Source: an uncultured Pseudoxanthomonas sp. (GTDB taxonomy: Bacteria > Pseudomonadota > Gammaproteobacteria > Xanthomonadales > Xanthomonadaceae). Taken from it: a DNA stretch of 37,365 nucleotides. Under the pieces are notes generated by a model, which ran no database searches, was not told the origin of the DNA, and saw nothing but the letters and a program-made list of their open reading frames with translations. A program made the position numbers and the translations under genes. The stretch spans positions 1 to 37,365 of the forward strand of contig CAMPIO010000029.1 of NCBI GenBank assembly GCA_946886405.1, in the 5' to 3' direction. Below, one piece after another: positions 1 through 8,331 of this stretch; position 1 is the first letter of the stretch; every line of letters begins with the position of its first letter.

Positions 1-1
1 G

Positions 2-520
2 AGTACCGGTTACCACTTCACCGGACCGGCGGCGGTGCGCTATCCGCGCGGCACCGGTCCTGGCGTGGCGCTGCAGTCCGACCTCGACACGCTGCCGATC
101 GGCAAGGCAGATTTGCGGGTGCGCGGCAATCGCGTGGCATTGCTCGCCTTCGGCGCCACGGCTGCCGCCGCCGAGCAGGTCGGTCGGGAGCTGGGGCTGA
201 CCGTGGTGAACATGCGCTTCGTGAAACCGCTGGACCGCGACCTGCTGCTCGACCTGGCGAAGACGCACCAGGGCTTCGTCACCATCGAAGACAACGTGGT
301 AATGGGCGGCGCAGGCTCCGGCGTCGCCGAACTGCTGAGCGCCGAAGGTGTGTCGCTGCCCGTGCTTCACCTGGGCCTGCCGGACGAGTTCCAGCACCAT
401 GCCAGCCGCGAAGACCTGCTGGCGGAAGCCGGTATCGATGCCAGCGGCATCCGCGCCGGCTTGCTGAAGCGCTGGCCTGCACTGGCGGCCATGCAGGCGC
501 CGCTGACAGCAGCAGGTTAA
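2..520 (+). CDS. dxs: 1-deoxy-D-xylulose-5-phosphate synthase, C-terminal part (5' end outside window)
   Basis: This is the C-terminal ~172 residues of DXS, the thiamine-diphosphate enzyme that condenses pyruvate and glyceraldehyde-3-phosphate in the first step of the MEP isoprenoid pathway (cytosol). The reading frame is already open at base 2, so the start lies upstream. What is visible is the end of the transketolase pyrimidine-binding domain (AVRYPRG) and the transketolase C-terminal domain, with the family landmarks [31 protein letters not shown] and LGLPDEF. These match the E. coli DXS C terminus segment by segment. It ends in TAA at 518-520. A small REP-like hairpin follows, and then the convergent GumN-like gene. 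The call is secure; only the upstream portion is unseen. Confidence 0.97.
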   Translation, partial: STGYHFTGPAAVRYPRGTGPGVALQSDLDTLPIGKADLRVRGNRVALLAFGATAAAAEQVGRELGLTVVNMRFVKPLDRDLLLDLAKTHQGFVTIEDNVVMGGAGSGVAELLSAEGVSLPVLHLGLPDEFQHHASREDLLAEAGIDASGIRAGLLKRWPALAAMQAPLTAAG

Positions 521-544
521 GAATCCTCAGCGGGTTCCCGTCGC

Positions 545-572
545 TATAGGAGCGCCCCAGCGGCGCGAGCCT
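545..572. repeat. possible REP-like half element
   Basis: The TAGGAGCGCC...GGCGCGAGCC pattern resembles the TAGGAGCG-type extragenic palindromes scattered through xanthomonad genomes. It contains a 5-bp stem (GCGCC at 552-556 with GGCGC at 562-566). It sits in the 111-bp gap between convergent dxs and the GumN-like gene and may also act as a weak transcription end. There is no second copy of this exact form in the window, so the family assignment is tentative. Confidence 0.3.
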
Positions 573-631
573 GTTGCTGCAAGTTCTCCACCAGGTAGCG
601 CGCCCATGGGCACTCATGCAGGCGGAGAGAG

Positions 632-1705
632 TTACTCGGGCGCTTCGATCGCGTAGCCCTTGGCCTGCAGGGCAGCCAGGTAGCCATCCGGCCTTACCAG
701 GTCCCAGACGGAGATCGTAGCGAAGGTAATGCGGTTCTTGCGCAACGATGCCTCCGCGGTCTCCAGCCATTTGGCGCGCACGCGCGCTTCGATATCACGA
801 ATGCCATGCTTGCGCGCAGTGTCGGTGTCGAACCAGGCCGAACTGCAGGCGGCACGCTCGTCCGCTCGCGCGGTGTTGCGGATCGCAGCCCAGTCGCCGA
901 CCGCCCATGCCCGTGCGCTGGCGGCGGTTTGCGGCAGGTCGTGTTCGATCAGGTCCAGCGTCTTGCGGAAACACTCCAGGTCCTGAGGCTTCAGTCCTTC
1001 CTTCCGGAAATCCGCCAGCGCACCCCGGGGATCCTCGAGCTTGACTGCCAACTGGGTGGGCGTTCGCTTCATCCCGCGGGCCTTCAGCACGTTGTCGACC
1101 ACGGGGTTGATCACGCTGCCGGCACCCTGCAGTCCGCTCTTCGAAATCGCCTTGCCATAGAGTTCGTACACGGCAATCAGCGGACGCTTCTTTTCGATGC
1201 CTCCGTCGCGCCCGAGATAGCGCTGCTTCAGTGCCGACCATCGCGCATACAGATCGGCGGGCAGCACGTCCTCGAGCTTTTCGCCATCGGGATTCTTCGC
1301 CGCCTTCATGGCGGATGGCAGCATGGTCATGATGCGGAAGAAGCCGACATCGGCGTTGACCGTAACACCCGGCGAGCCCAGCACCTCATCGGCGAGTTGC
1401 AGTGCCTGGGTCACCTCGTCCGAACGCCACGTCATGTTCTTCGGCAACGGAGATTGCGTGCCCAGCACGTACATCAGGTGGTCACCGTGGCGCACTTTCC
1501 ACAGGCCAGGGCCAGGCTGTACGCCGGCGACGACCACGGCGTCCATCTCGATCACGCCATCTTCCTGCGCGACCGCCGTTGCATCTCCGTCTGGCGTTGC
1601 TTCCTGCACGACCGCCGGCCTCTCCCCGTCCCGGGTCGTCTCCTGTGCGCCGGCAGCGCTCGACGCGATCACCAAGAAGAGACCTAGCCCCCGGTAGAAC
1701 GACAT
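632..1705 (-). CDS. secreted TraB/GumN-family protein
   Basis: A 357-residue protein of the TraB/PrgY/GumN family, often near gum or housekeeping loci in xanthomonads; its biochemical role is not firmly established. Residues 1-20 are a signal peptide ending in SSAAGA before Gln21, so export is predicted. A low-complexity acidic linker (about 21-55) precedes the family domain, which begins with GLWKVRHGDHLMYVLG. The usual GTxH motif of TraB proteins reads GTQS here (82-85), followed by PLPKNMTW. The start ATG at 1705 has AGG six bases upstream; an ATG six bases earlier (1711) is also in frame but has poor spacing. The frame stays open upstream into the cupin gene but lacks family similarity there. 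It lies 95 bp downstream of the cupin gene and could be cotranscribed with it. Confidence 0.8.
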   Translation of the reverse strand: MSFYRGLGLFLVIASSAAGAQETTRDGERPAVVQEATPDGDATAVAQEDGVIEMDAVVVAGVQPGPGLWKVRHGDHLMYVLGTQSPLPKNMTWRSDEVTQALQLADEVLGSPGVTVNADVGFFRIMTMLPSAMKAAKNPDGEKLEDVLPADLYARWSALKQRYLGRDGGIEKKRPLIAVYELYGKAISKSGLQGAGSVINPVVDNVLKARGMKRTPTQLAVKLEDPRGALADFRKEGLKPQDLECFRKTLDLIEHDLPQTAASARAWAVGDWAAIRNTARADERAACSSAWFDTDTARKHGIRDIEARVRAKWLETAEASLRKNRITFATISVWDLVRPDGYLAALQAKGYAIEAPE

Positions 1706-1800
1706 GCGCATCCTGGCGATCCCATGTGGAAGAATCGCGAGAGTGTGCCTTCGGAAGATGCCGGCGGTGCGCCGGACGGCGCAGTCGGGGAGGGATTCGT

Positions 1801-2271
1801 TCAGGCGACCTTGCCGCCCGCCTCGCGCAGCGTACGTGCGGCGTCGCTGCCGCTCTGCATCAGCTCGAATCCCTTCCAGCTGAAGCCCGGTGAGACCGAG
1901 CAATCGACCAGCGTGAACTCGCCGAGCGAACGGGCGCTCTGCCAGACGCCGGCCGGCACCACCTGGTTCGATTGCCCGCCACGCGCGGACGTATCCAGTT
2001 GCACGCGGGTGAGCGTGCGTTGCTCGGGATCGAACATCGACAGTTCCATGGCAGCGCCGTCGTGCCAATCCCAGACCTCGGTCGCGTCGACACGATGCCA
2101 GCGCGTCACGACACCTTCCGGCAACAGGAACTTGATCGCGGTGAGTGTGGGACGGTCGATCCCGTTGACCTCGGTCCGCTTCGCCGATTCGTAGACGCGA
2201 CGGAAATAACCGCCCTCGGGATGCGGCGTCAGTTGCAGGTCGCGGATCAACGCGTCGGTGATGGAAGGCAT
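1801..2271 (-). CDS. cupin superfamily protein (DUF985 / cupin_5)
   Basis: A 156-residue cytosolic protein of the DUF985 cupin family. Family features are HPEGGYFRRVYES near the N terminus, AIKFLLPEGV, then TRWHRVDATEVWDWHDG, whose His residues are likely metal or ligand contacts, and a C-terminal VSPGFSWKGFELM segment. The start ATG at 2271 has AGGAA six bases upstream; the frame is open 20 codons further but without family similarity. Substrate and role are not known for the family; sugar-isomerase-like cupin folds are typical. It follows the tRNA-Pro terminator and precedes the GumN-like gene on the same strand. Confidence 0.88.
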   Translation of the reverse strand: MPSITDALIRDLQLTPHPEGGYFRRVYESAKRTEVNGIDRPTLTAIKFLLPEGVVTRWHRVDATEVWDWHDGAAMELSMFDPEQRTLTRVQLDTSARGGQSNQVVPAGVWQSARSLGEFTLVDCSVSPGFSWKGFELMQSGSDAARTLREAGGKVA

Positions 2272-2329
2272 GTGGGTTCCTGCGCGTGTCGCCGACGGCG
2301 CCTCGCCGCCAACGGCGCTCGAGGGGCAC

Positions 2330-2356
2330 AAAAAAGCCCGCGCGGCTGCGCAGGCT
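2330..2356 (-). terminator. rho-independent terminator after tRNA-Pro
   Basis: Read on the minus strand, a 9-bp stem (2348-2356 with 2335-2343, one G-U pair) with an AGCC loop is followed by six T residues (complement of the A run at 2330-2335). It lies 17 bases past the tRNA-Pro CCA end, so it would end the tRNA transcript and insulate the cupin gene. Confidence 0.85.
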
Positions 2357-2373
2357 TGATGTAGAACCGCGAT

Positions 2374-2454
<81 letters not shown>

Positions 2455-2487
2455 TCGCGGATCGGCCCACCTTGCGATGGGCCGAGC

Positions 2488-2493
2488 ATTATA
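2488..2493 (-). promoter_or_regulatory. -10 element for tRNA-Pro
   Basis: The minus strand carries a perfect TATAAT at 2493-2488, 37 bp before the mature tRNA 5' end, between merR and tRNA-Pro. No good -35 is visible 16-18 bp upstream. The transcribed leader would contain an 8-bp hairpin (TGGGCCGA at 2478-2485 with TCGGCCCA at 2462-2469). Confidence 0.5.
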
Positions 2494-2536
2494 GCCGGAA
2501 TTCTTCGGCGACTCCCAGCAGGAGCGCCATGTCGCC

Positions 2537-2893
2537 TCACCGGCGGAGCAACTGGAGGATTTCCTCCAGCTCCATCCGCACCTGGCGCACGATCTGCGCG
2601 CTCATGGCGGATTCCTGCTTGGCACCCTCGCCCTCGAGACGCAGGCGCGCGCCGCCGATCGTGTAGCCCTGCTCGTAGAGCAGGCCACGGATCTGGCGCA
2701 CCATCAGCACGTCATGACGCTGGTAGTAACGGCGATTGCCGCGACGCTTGGCGGGTTCCAGGCTGGGGAATTCGGTTTCCCAGTAGCGCAGCACGTGCGG
2801 CTTCACGTCGCACAGCTCGCTCACCTCACCGATGGTGAAGTAGCGCTTGGCCGGAATCGGCGGAAGCTCGCGGTTACTGCCCGGATCCAGCAT
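2537..2893 (-). CDS. MerR-family transcriptional regulator
   Basis: A 118-residue small MerR-type DNA-binding protein of the kind found directly after ihfA in many gammaproteobacteria. The N-terminal winged-helix HTH (about residues 16-85) shows [28 protein letters not shown] and [13 protein letters not shown]. The C-terminal part (about 90-118) is a dimerisation helix. There is no cysteine cluster or effector domain, so a metal-sensing role is not supported and its ligand is unknown. The start ATG at 2893 has GGAG nearby and lies inside the last codons of ihfA (20-bp overlap), indicating translational coupling. Confidence 0.93.
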   Translation of the reverse strand: MLDPGSNRELPPIPAKRYFTIGEVSELCDVKPHVLRYWETEFPSLEPAKRRGNRRYYQRHDVLMVRQIRGLLYEQGYTIGGARLRLEGEGAKQESAMSAQIVRQVRMELEEILQLLRR

Positions 2894-3173
2894 ATGTCTC
2901 CACCCGCTCCTTGAGTTTCTGGCCCGGCCGGAAGGTCACCACCGTCCGCGCCGAGATCGGGATCTCTTCACCGGTCTTCGGATTGCGGCCCGGGCGCTGG
3001 TTCTTGCGGCGCAGGTCGAAATTGCCGAACCCCGACAGCTTCACCTGCCGCCCCTGTTCCAGGGCTTCGCGCAGCACATCGAAGTACGCGTCGACGAATT
3101 CCTTCGCCTCGCGCTTGTTCAAGCCGACCTCGTCGAACAGACGTTCGGCCATCTCCGCCTTCGTCAATGCCAT
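2874..3173 (-). CDS. ihfA: integration host factor subunit alpha
   Basis: A 99-residue HU/IHF-family protein. IHF alpha pairs with IHF beta to bend DNA at specific sites in recombination, replication and sigma-54 promoters. The sequence starts [18 protein letters not shown] and contains [15 protein letters not shown], then the DNA-binding arm with [14 protein letters not shown] and the invariant turn Pro, and ends in the FRPGQKLK helix. Length and motifs match E. coli IhfA. It lies 56 bp after pheT and overlaps merR, the conserved pheST-ihfA-merR arrangement. Confidence 0.97.
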   Translation of the reverse strand: MALTKAEMAERLFDEVGLNKREAKEFVDAYFDVLREALEQGRQVKLSGFGNFDLRRKNQRPGRNPKTGEEIPISARTVVTFRPGQKLKERVETYAGSGQ

Positions 3174-3229
3174 GGATTACTGCATCCCCATTGCGGCCGT
3201 CGCCAGCCGTGCCACTGCCTTCACACCGC

Positions 3230-5623
3230 TCATCCGCGGATCTTCGCGCCGTGCGCATCATCGATCGCGGCTACGACGGCAGCCACGACATGCGCCACCT
3301 CGCCCTCGGTGAGAGTGCGTGAGTTGTCCTGCAAAATCAAGCCCATAGCGAGACTCTTTTGACCGGATTCGACCCCTTGGCCGACATAGCGATCAAACAG
3401 CTGCACGTCCCGCAGCAGCGGACCCGCCGCTGCTTTCGCGGTCGCGGCGAGCACCGCCCAGGACACCGACTCGGCGACGACGAACGCGAGGTCACGGCGG
3501 ACGGACGGGTAGCGGGACAGCTCCACCGCACGCGGCAATGCCCGGATGCTCAATGGCGCCAGATCCAGTTCGAACGCGATCACGTCCGCATCCAGGTCCA
3601 GCTGACGCTGCAGGCGTGGATGCAGCTGCCCGATCCAGCCAAGCTGGACACCATCGCGATAGACATCGGCCGAACGGCCTGGATGCCCGTGGACCGCGCT
3701 GGACGGGCGGAATTCGAGGTTCGCGCCCGCGAGTGATGCGACGCTCTCCAGATCGCCCTTGAGATCGTGGAAATCGACCTTGCGCCCCGGCACGCCCCAT
3801 TGCTCTGCCAGGGCTTCACCCGTGACGGCGGCGGCGATGCGCAGCGACTCGATGGGCGCATCGCCGGCCTGCGCCGGCGCATGGAACACGTTGCCGATCT
3901 CGAACAGGCGCACCCGGCCCGCTTGGCGCGCGGCATTGCGCTGCAGCGCCGCTACGACGCCGGGCAACAGCCGGGTACGCATGACCGCCAGTTCAGCGCT
4001 GAGCGGATTGGCCAGCGGGACGGCGCCGGCATTCGCGCCCCAGTAAGCGAGCCATTGCGCGTCGACGAAGGCGAAGTTGACCGTCTCGAAATAGTCGCGC
4101 GCGGCCAGGTGGCGACGCACCACGCCGGGTTCGACACGCGTCTCGCTGGGCGCCGCGATGCGCGTCGCACCGCCCGGCAGCGTGGTCGGCACGCGGTCGT
4201 AGCCATGGATGCGCGCCAGTTCCTCGATCAGGTCTTCTTCGATGGCGATGTCGAAGCGCCGGCTCGGCGCGACCACGTTCCAGCCTTCGGCCACCTCGGT
4301 CGTCTGCAGGCCCAAGGCTCGCAGGATGCGCTCGATTTCGGCGTCGGCAATCTCCACGCCGAGCACGCGCGCAACGCGCGCACGGCGCAGCAGGATCGTC
4401 TTCGGCTGCGGCAGATACTCGGGAAGTACCGCTTCGACCGTTGGCCCGGGCACGCCGCCGGCGACCTCGAGGATCAGGCGAGTGGCGTACTCCACCGCGA
4501 TGCGCGGCAGCTCCGGGTCGACGCCACGCTCGAAGCGATGGCCGGCATCGGTGTGCAGGCCAAGCCTGCGGCTGCGTCCGATGATGGCCGACGGGATCCA
4601 GTGCGCCGCTTCCAGAAACACATTGCGCGTGGTGTCGGTGACGCGGGTATCGAGTCCTCCCATGATGCCGCCGAGCGCCACGGCGCGTGCGGCGCGGCCA
4701 CCACGGCCATCCGAGACGACCAGGAAATCGTCGTCGAGCACGGCCGTGCGTCCATCCAGCAGCGCGATGCTTTCGTCCGCGCGCGCAGGACGCACCACGA
4801 TGCCGCCTTCCAGCGTGTCCCTGTCGAAGGCGTGCATCGGCTGGCCCAGCTCCAGCATCACGTACTGGGTCACATCGACCAAGAAGCTGATCGGGCGCAC
4901 GCCACTGCGGCGCAGGCGTTCGATCATCCATACCGGCGTCGGCGCGGTGGCGTCCACCCCTTCGATCACGCGGCCGGCAAAGCGCGGCACGCGAGCGCCG
5001 GCCTCCAGTTCCACACTCAGTTCCGACTGGCTCTGCGCCGGCACGGGCGTGGCGTCGAACGGCTTCACCTCGCTACCCAGCGAAGCCGCGACGTCGTAGG
5101 CGATGCCGCGCACGCTGAAGCAATCGGCACGGTTCGGCGTCAGCTTGATCTCGATGCTGGCGTCGGGCAGGCCGAGATACTCGGCGACCGGCACGCCCAC
5201 CGGCGCGTCGGCCGGCAGTTCGAGCAGGCCGGACGCATCGGCATCGATGCCCAGCTCCTTGGCCGAGCACAGCATGCCGTTGGACTCCACGCCGCGCAGC
5301 TTGGCTGCCTTGATGGCGATGCCGCCCACGTTCGCACCGACCATCGCGAGCGGCGCAAGCAGGCCCGGACGCGCGTTCGGCGCGCCGCAGACGATCTGCA
5401 GCAGACCGCCCTGCCCGGCATCCACCTGGCAAACCTGCAGCCGGTCGGCTTCAGGATGCTTGGCGCATTCGACGATACGCGCGACAACGACGTTCGCCAG
5501 GCCATCGCCCAGTGCGGTGACCTCTTCCACCTCAAGACCGATGGCGGTCAGCGTGGCGGACAACGCCTCGCGGGTGGCCTGGGTAGGGACGTGGCTGCGC
5601 AGCCAGTTCTCAGAAAACTTCAT
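3230..5623 (-). CDS. pheT: phenylalanyl-tRNA synthetase beta subunit
   Basis: A 797-residue PheT, which with PheS forms the alpha2-beta2 enzyme charging tRNA-Phe. From the N terminus there is a MKFSENWLRSHV start, an OB-fold tRNA-binding domain (about 39-150, EADRLQVCQVDAG and GAPNAR), the B3/B4 editing region, the B5 domain (about 400-475), a core catalytic-like domain (EEDLIEELARIHGYD) and a C-terminal ferredoxin-fold anticodon-binding domain in the last ~94 residues (ELSRYPSVRRDLAFVV). ATG at 5623 is chosen because it gives the conserved N terminus; the open frame 14 codons upstream is not conserved. It follows pheS by 77 bp and precedes ihfA by 56 bp. Confidence 0.98.
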   Translation of the reverse strand: MKFSENWLRSHVPTQATREALSATLTAIGLEVEEVTALGDGLANVVVARIVECAKHPEADRLQVCQVDAGQGGLLQIVCGAPNARPGLLAPLAMVGANVGGIAIKAAKLRGVESNGMLCSAKELGIDADASGLLELPADAPVGVPVAEYLGLPDASIEIKLTPNRADCFSVRGIAYDVAASLGSEVKPFDATPVPAQSQSELSVELEAGARVPRFAGRVIEGVDATAPTPVWMIERLRRSGVRPISFLVDVTQYVMLELGQPMHAFDRDTLEGGIVVRPARADESIALLDGRTAVLDDDFLVVSDGRGGRAARAVALGGIMGGLDTRVTDTTRNVFLEAAHWIPSAIIGRSRRLGLHTDAGHRFERGVDPELPRIAVEYATRLILEVAGGVPGPTVEAVLPEYLPQPKTILLRRARVARVLGVEIADAEIERILRALGLQTTEVAEGWNVVAPSRRFDIAIEEDLIEELARIHGYDRVPTTLPGGATRIAAPSETRVEPGVVRRHLAARDYFETVNFAFVDAQWLAYWGANAGAVPLANPLSAELAVMRTRLLPGVVAALQRNAARQAGRVRLFEIGNVFHAPAQAGDAPIESLRIAAAVTGEALAEQWGVPGRKVDFHDLKGDLESVASLAGANLEFRPSSAVHGHPGRSADVYRDGVQLGWIGQLHPRLQRQLDLDADVIAFELDLAPLSIRALPRAVELSRYPSVRRDLAFVVAESVSWAVLAATAKAAAGPLLRDVQLFDRYVGQGVESGQKSLAMGLILQDNSRTLTEGEVAHVVAAVVAAIDDAHGAKIRG

Positions 5624-5700
5624 CGTTCGTGATCCGTAGGGCGGGCCTTGGCCCGCCGCCGTCATGAGTCAAATGTCGTGATGCCGTGTGCCGCGACGTA

Positions 5701-6788
<1,088 letters not shown>

Positions 6789-6801
6789 GAACAGAAACCA
6801 C

Positions 6802-6836
6802 AAAAAACAATGGGGAAGGACTTGCGCCCTTCCCCA
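6802..6836 (-). terminator. rplT: rho-independent terminator after rplT
   Basis: Read on the minus strand, GGGGAAGG (complement of 6828-6835) pairs with CCTTCCCC (complement of 6812-6819) across an 8-base loop, extended by one A-T pair. ATTGTTTTTTG follows. It lies 50 bp after rplT and 106 bp before pheS, so it should separate or attenuate expression of pheST from the ribosomal protein genes. Confidence 0.85.
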
Positions 6837-6885
6837 CGTGTTCCCGGCGATGGACTGCCGGCGTGCTGTACGGTGGAGACGCGGC

Positions 6886-7245
6886 TTACGCCGCGAGTGC
6901 GCCCTTCGCCTTTTCCGCCAGGGCCGCAAAACCCACCGCGTCGTGCACGGCGATGTCCGCCAGCACCTTGCGGTCCAGGGTGATGCCAGCCTTCAGCAGG
7001 CCGTTCATGAAACGGCTGTAGCTGAGGCCATTCATGCGGGCCGCCGCATTGATGCGGGTGATCCACAGCGAACGGAAGTTGCGCTTCTTCTGCTTGCGGC
7101 CGATGTAGGCGTACTGACCCGCCTTGATGACCGCCTGCTTGGCGACGCGGAACACCTTGCGACGGGCGTTGTAGTAACCCTTGGCCAGGTGGAGGACTTT
7201 CTTGTGACGGCGACGCGCCGTCACGCCACGCTTAACTCGTGCCAT
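6886..7245 (-). CDS. rplT: 50S ribosomal protein L20
   Basis: 119 residues, matching the usual L20 length. It begins [16 protein letters not shown] with the long basic N-terminal extension that reaches into 23S rRNA, and continues with [20 protein letters not shown] and the globular C-terminal domain ([19 protein letters not shown]). L20 binds 23S rRNA early in 50S assembly, and in E. coli and other bacteria it represses its own operon by binding an mRNA leader. It follows rpmI by 10 bp. A strong terminator lies downstream. Confidence 0.99.
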   Translation of the reverse strand: MARVKRGVTARRRHKKVLHLAKGYYNARRKVFRVAKQAVIKAGQYAYIGRKQKKRNFRSLWITRINAAARMNGLSYSRFMNGLLKAGITLDRKVLADIAVHDAVGFAALAEKAKGALAA

Positions 7246-7255
7246 GTCTCAGTCC

Positions 7256-7453
7256 TCAGAGGTAGGGAAGCATGCGGTTCAAACGGCCGCTGTCCTCGGC
7301 GCGAATGATATTCGTCGCACGAAGACCACGCTTACGCTTGGTCGCCTTCTTGGTGAGGATGTGGCTACGGTTGGCGTGGCCAGCCTTGAACTTGCCGGAT
7401 GCGGTCTTGCGAAAACGCTTCGCCGCCGCCCGGTGGGTCTTGATCTTGGGCAT
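7256..7453 (-). CDS. rpmI: 50S ribosomal protein L35
   Basis: 65 residues, the normal L35 length. The sequence starts [20 protein letters not shown], the family signature, and is strongly basic, with [17 protein letters not shown] near the end. It is a 50S subunit component. It is the first gene after a 306-bp non-coding gap that carries a promoter and folded leader, and rplT follows by 10 bp. Confidence 0.99.
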   Translation of the reverse strand: MPKIKTHRAAAKRFRKTASGKFKAGHANRSHILTKKATKRKRGLRATNIIRAEDSGRLNRMLPYL

Positions 7454-7638
7454 TGCTATGTCCTTGACGGGTTTATGTCACTGATCGGGGCGGCGCCCTT
7501 TCAATGCTTTGCGGCTTTGCCGCGAAGATTGAAAGGCCACTCTTTCCATCCATGCCCATATCGGCTTGTAAGTCGTTGATTCCAAGAAGGAAGCCCCGAC
7601 GGGTCCATCGGCTGCGAACAGCCTCCCGGCGTACCGGG
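7454..7638 (-). promoter_or_regulatory. structured mRNA leader upstream of rpmI (candidate L20 autoregulatory leader)
   Basis: On the minus strand the ~185 bases between the predicted start of transcription and rpmI contain several hairpins: CCCGG-TACG-CCGGG (7625-7638), GGCTG-TTCG-CAGCC with a UUCG tetraloop (7610-7623), and a long near-continuous hairpin at 7497-7536. The last has 9 outer pairs (7497-7505 with 7528-7536), then nine more inner pairs (one G-U) closing on a UUU loop, with one bulged base. L20 autoregulation through such leaders is established in other bacteria; that this RNA binds L20 is inference. No coding sequence is convincing here. Confidence 0.5.
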
Positions 7639-7644
7639 CCGCGT

Positions 7645-7673
7645 ATTATGCCCGCTGCCGTTTTTTCTTGCAA
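7645..7673 (-). promoter_or_regulatory. promoter inside the infC-rpmI gap
   Basis: The minus strand reads TTGCAA (7673-7668), a 17-bp spacer, then CATAAT (7650-7645). This is a close match to the sigma-70 consensus with ideal spacing. It would drive rpmI-rplT independently of thrS-infC and start the folded leader at about 7638. Confidence 0.65.
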
Positions 7674-7714
7674 ATCCGGCTACTTAGCTCTGCAGCCAGG
7701 AGGCGGAAAAGCGA

Positions 7715-7757
7715 AAGGCGCCTTGCGGCGCCTTCCCCTCGGCGGCGGAGCCGCCGA
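7715..7757 (-). terminator. tandem hairpins just after infC (possible terminator or attenuator)
   Basis: Two perfect 8-bp stems follow the infC stop: 7739-7746 with 7750-7757 (3-base loop) and 7715-7722 with 7727-7734 (4-base loop). On the minus strand the second is followed by CGCTTTTCC, only a short T run, so termination may be partial. The position suits an end for the thrS-infC message before the rpmI promoter. Confidence 0.45.
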
Positions 7758-7759
7758 CA

Positions 7760-8284
7760 TCATTTCTTTTTGGGGGCGATCATCATGACCATCTGGCGGC
7801 CTTCCAGGCGCGGGCGGGACTCGATGACGATCTCGTCACCCAGCTCGGCCTCGATGCGCGCGGCCATTTCACGACCCAGTTCCTGGTGGCTCATTTCACG
7901 GCCACGGAAGCGGATGTTGACCTTGACCTTGTCGCCTTCTTCCAGGAAGCGGCGGATGTTGCGCATCTTGATCTGGTAGTCGCCCTCGTCGGTGACAGGG
8001 CGGAACTTGAGTTCCTTGATCTCGACCTGCTTGGTCTTCTTCTTGGCCTCATTGGCCTTTTTCTGGGCTTCGAACTTGAACTTGCCGAAGTCCATGATCT
8101 TGCACACGGGCGGCTCGGCGTTGGGCTGGATCTCGACCAGATCCAGTCCTTCGTCCTCGGCTTTCGCCAATGCTTCGTCGCGCGTGAGCACGCCGATCAT
8201 CTCGCCATCGGAACCGATCACGCGTACGCGCGGCACGCGGATTTCGAGGTTCTTACGGTTTTGCTTGTTGTCAGGGATGCTGAT
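7760..8284 (-). CDS. infC: translation initiation factor IF-3, AUC start codon
   Basis: IF-3 binds the 30S subunit, blocks premature 50S joining and discriminates against non-AUG start codons. The protein is 174 residues when read from ATC at 8284. The N domain contains [14 protein letters not shown] and [17 protein letters not shown]; a lysine-rich linker follows ([15 protein letters not shown]); the C domain has [30 protein letters not shown] and the conserved tail [14 protein letters not shown]. No ATG, GTG or TTG is available upstream of the conserved N terminus, while GGAG lies 8 bases before ATC 8284. The GTG at 8236 would delete about 16 conserved residues. E. coli infC uses AUU for autoregulation; AUC here should act similarly. 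Confidence 0.95.
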   Translation of the reverse strand: MSIPDNKQNRKNLEIRVPRVRVIGSDGEMIGVLTRDEALAKAEDEGLDLVEIQPNAEPPVCKIMDFGKFKFEAQKKANEAKKKTKQVEIKELKFRPVTDEGDYQIKMRNIRRFLEEGDKVKVNIRFRGREMSHQELGREMAARIEAELGDEIVIESRPRLEGRQMVMMIAPKKK

Positions 8285-8309
8285 GTTGCAGTCTCCAGGG
8301 AGGGGTGCG

Positions 8310-8328
8310 CCGGTCCACCACGGACCGG
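8310..8328 (-). promoter_or_regulatory. hairpin between thrS stop and infC ribosome-binding site
   Basis: A perfect 7-bp inverted repeat (CCGGTCC at 8310-8316, GGACCGG at 8322-8328, 5-base loop) sits immediately after the thrS stop codon and 14 bases before the infC Shine-Dalgarno. There is no T run, so it is not a terminator. It could influence infC translation or coupling to thrS. Confidence 0.35.
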
Positions 8329-8331
8329 AAC

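Noticed and set aside
1706..2329. upstream extension of the GumN-like frame
   Set aside because: The frame stays open, but it overlaps the better supported cupin gene and precedes a clear signal peptide start.
3767..5632. 621-codon open frame on the + strand
   Set aside because: It lies opposite pheT; composition reflects the complementary codons of a high-GC gene, with no recognisable family motif.
7473..7673. 66-codon minus-strand frame in the rpmI leader
   Set aside because: It starts upstream of the predicted transcription start, overlaps the hairpins and resembles no family.
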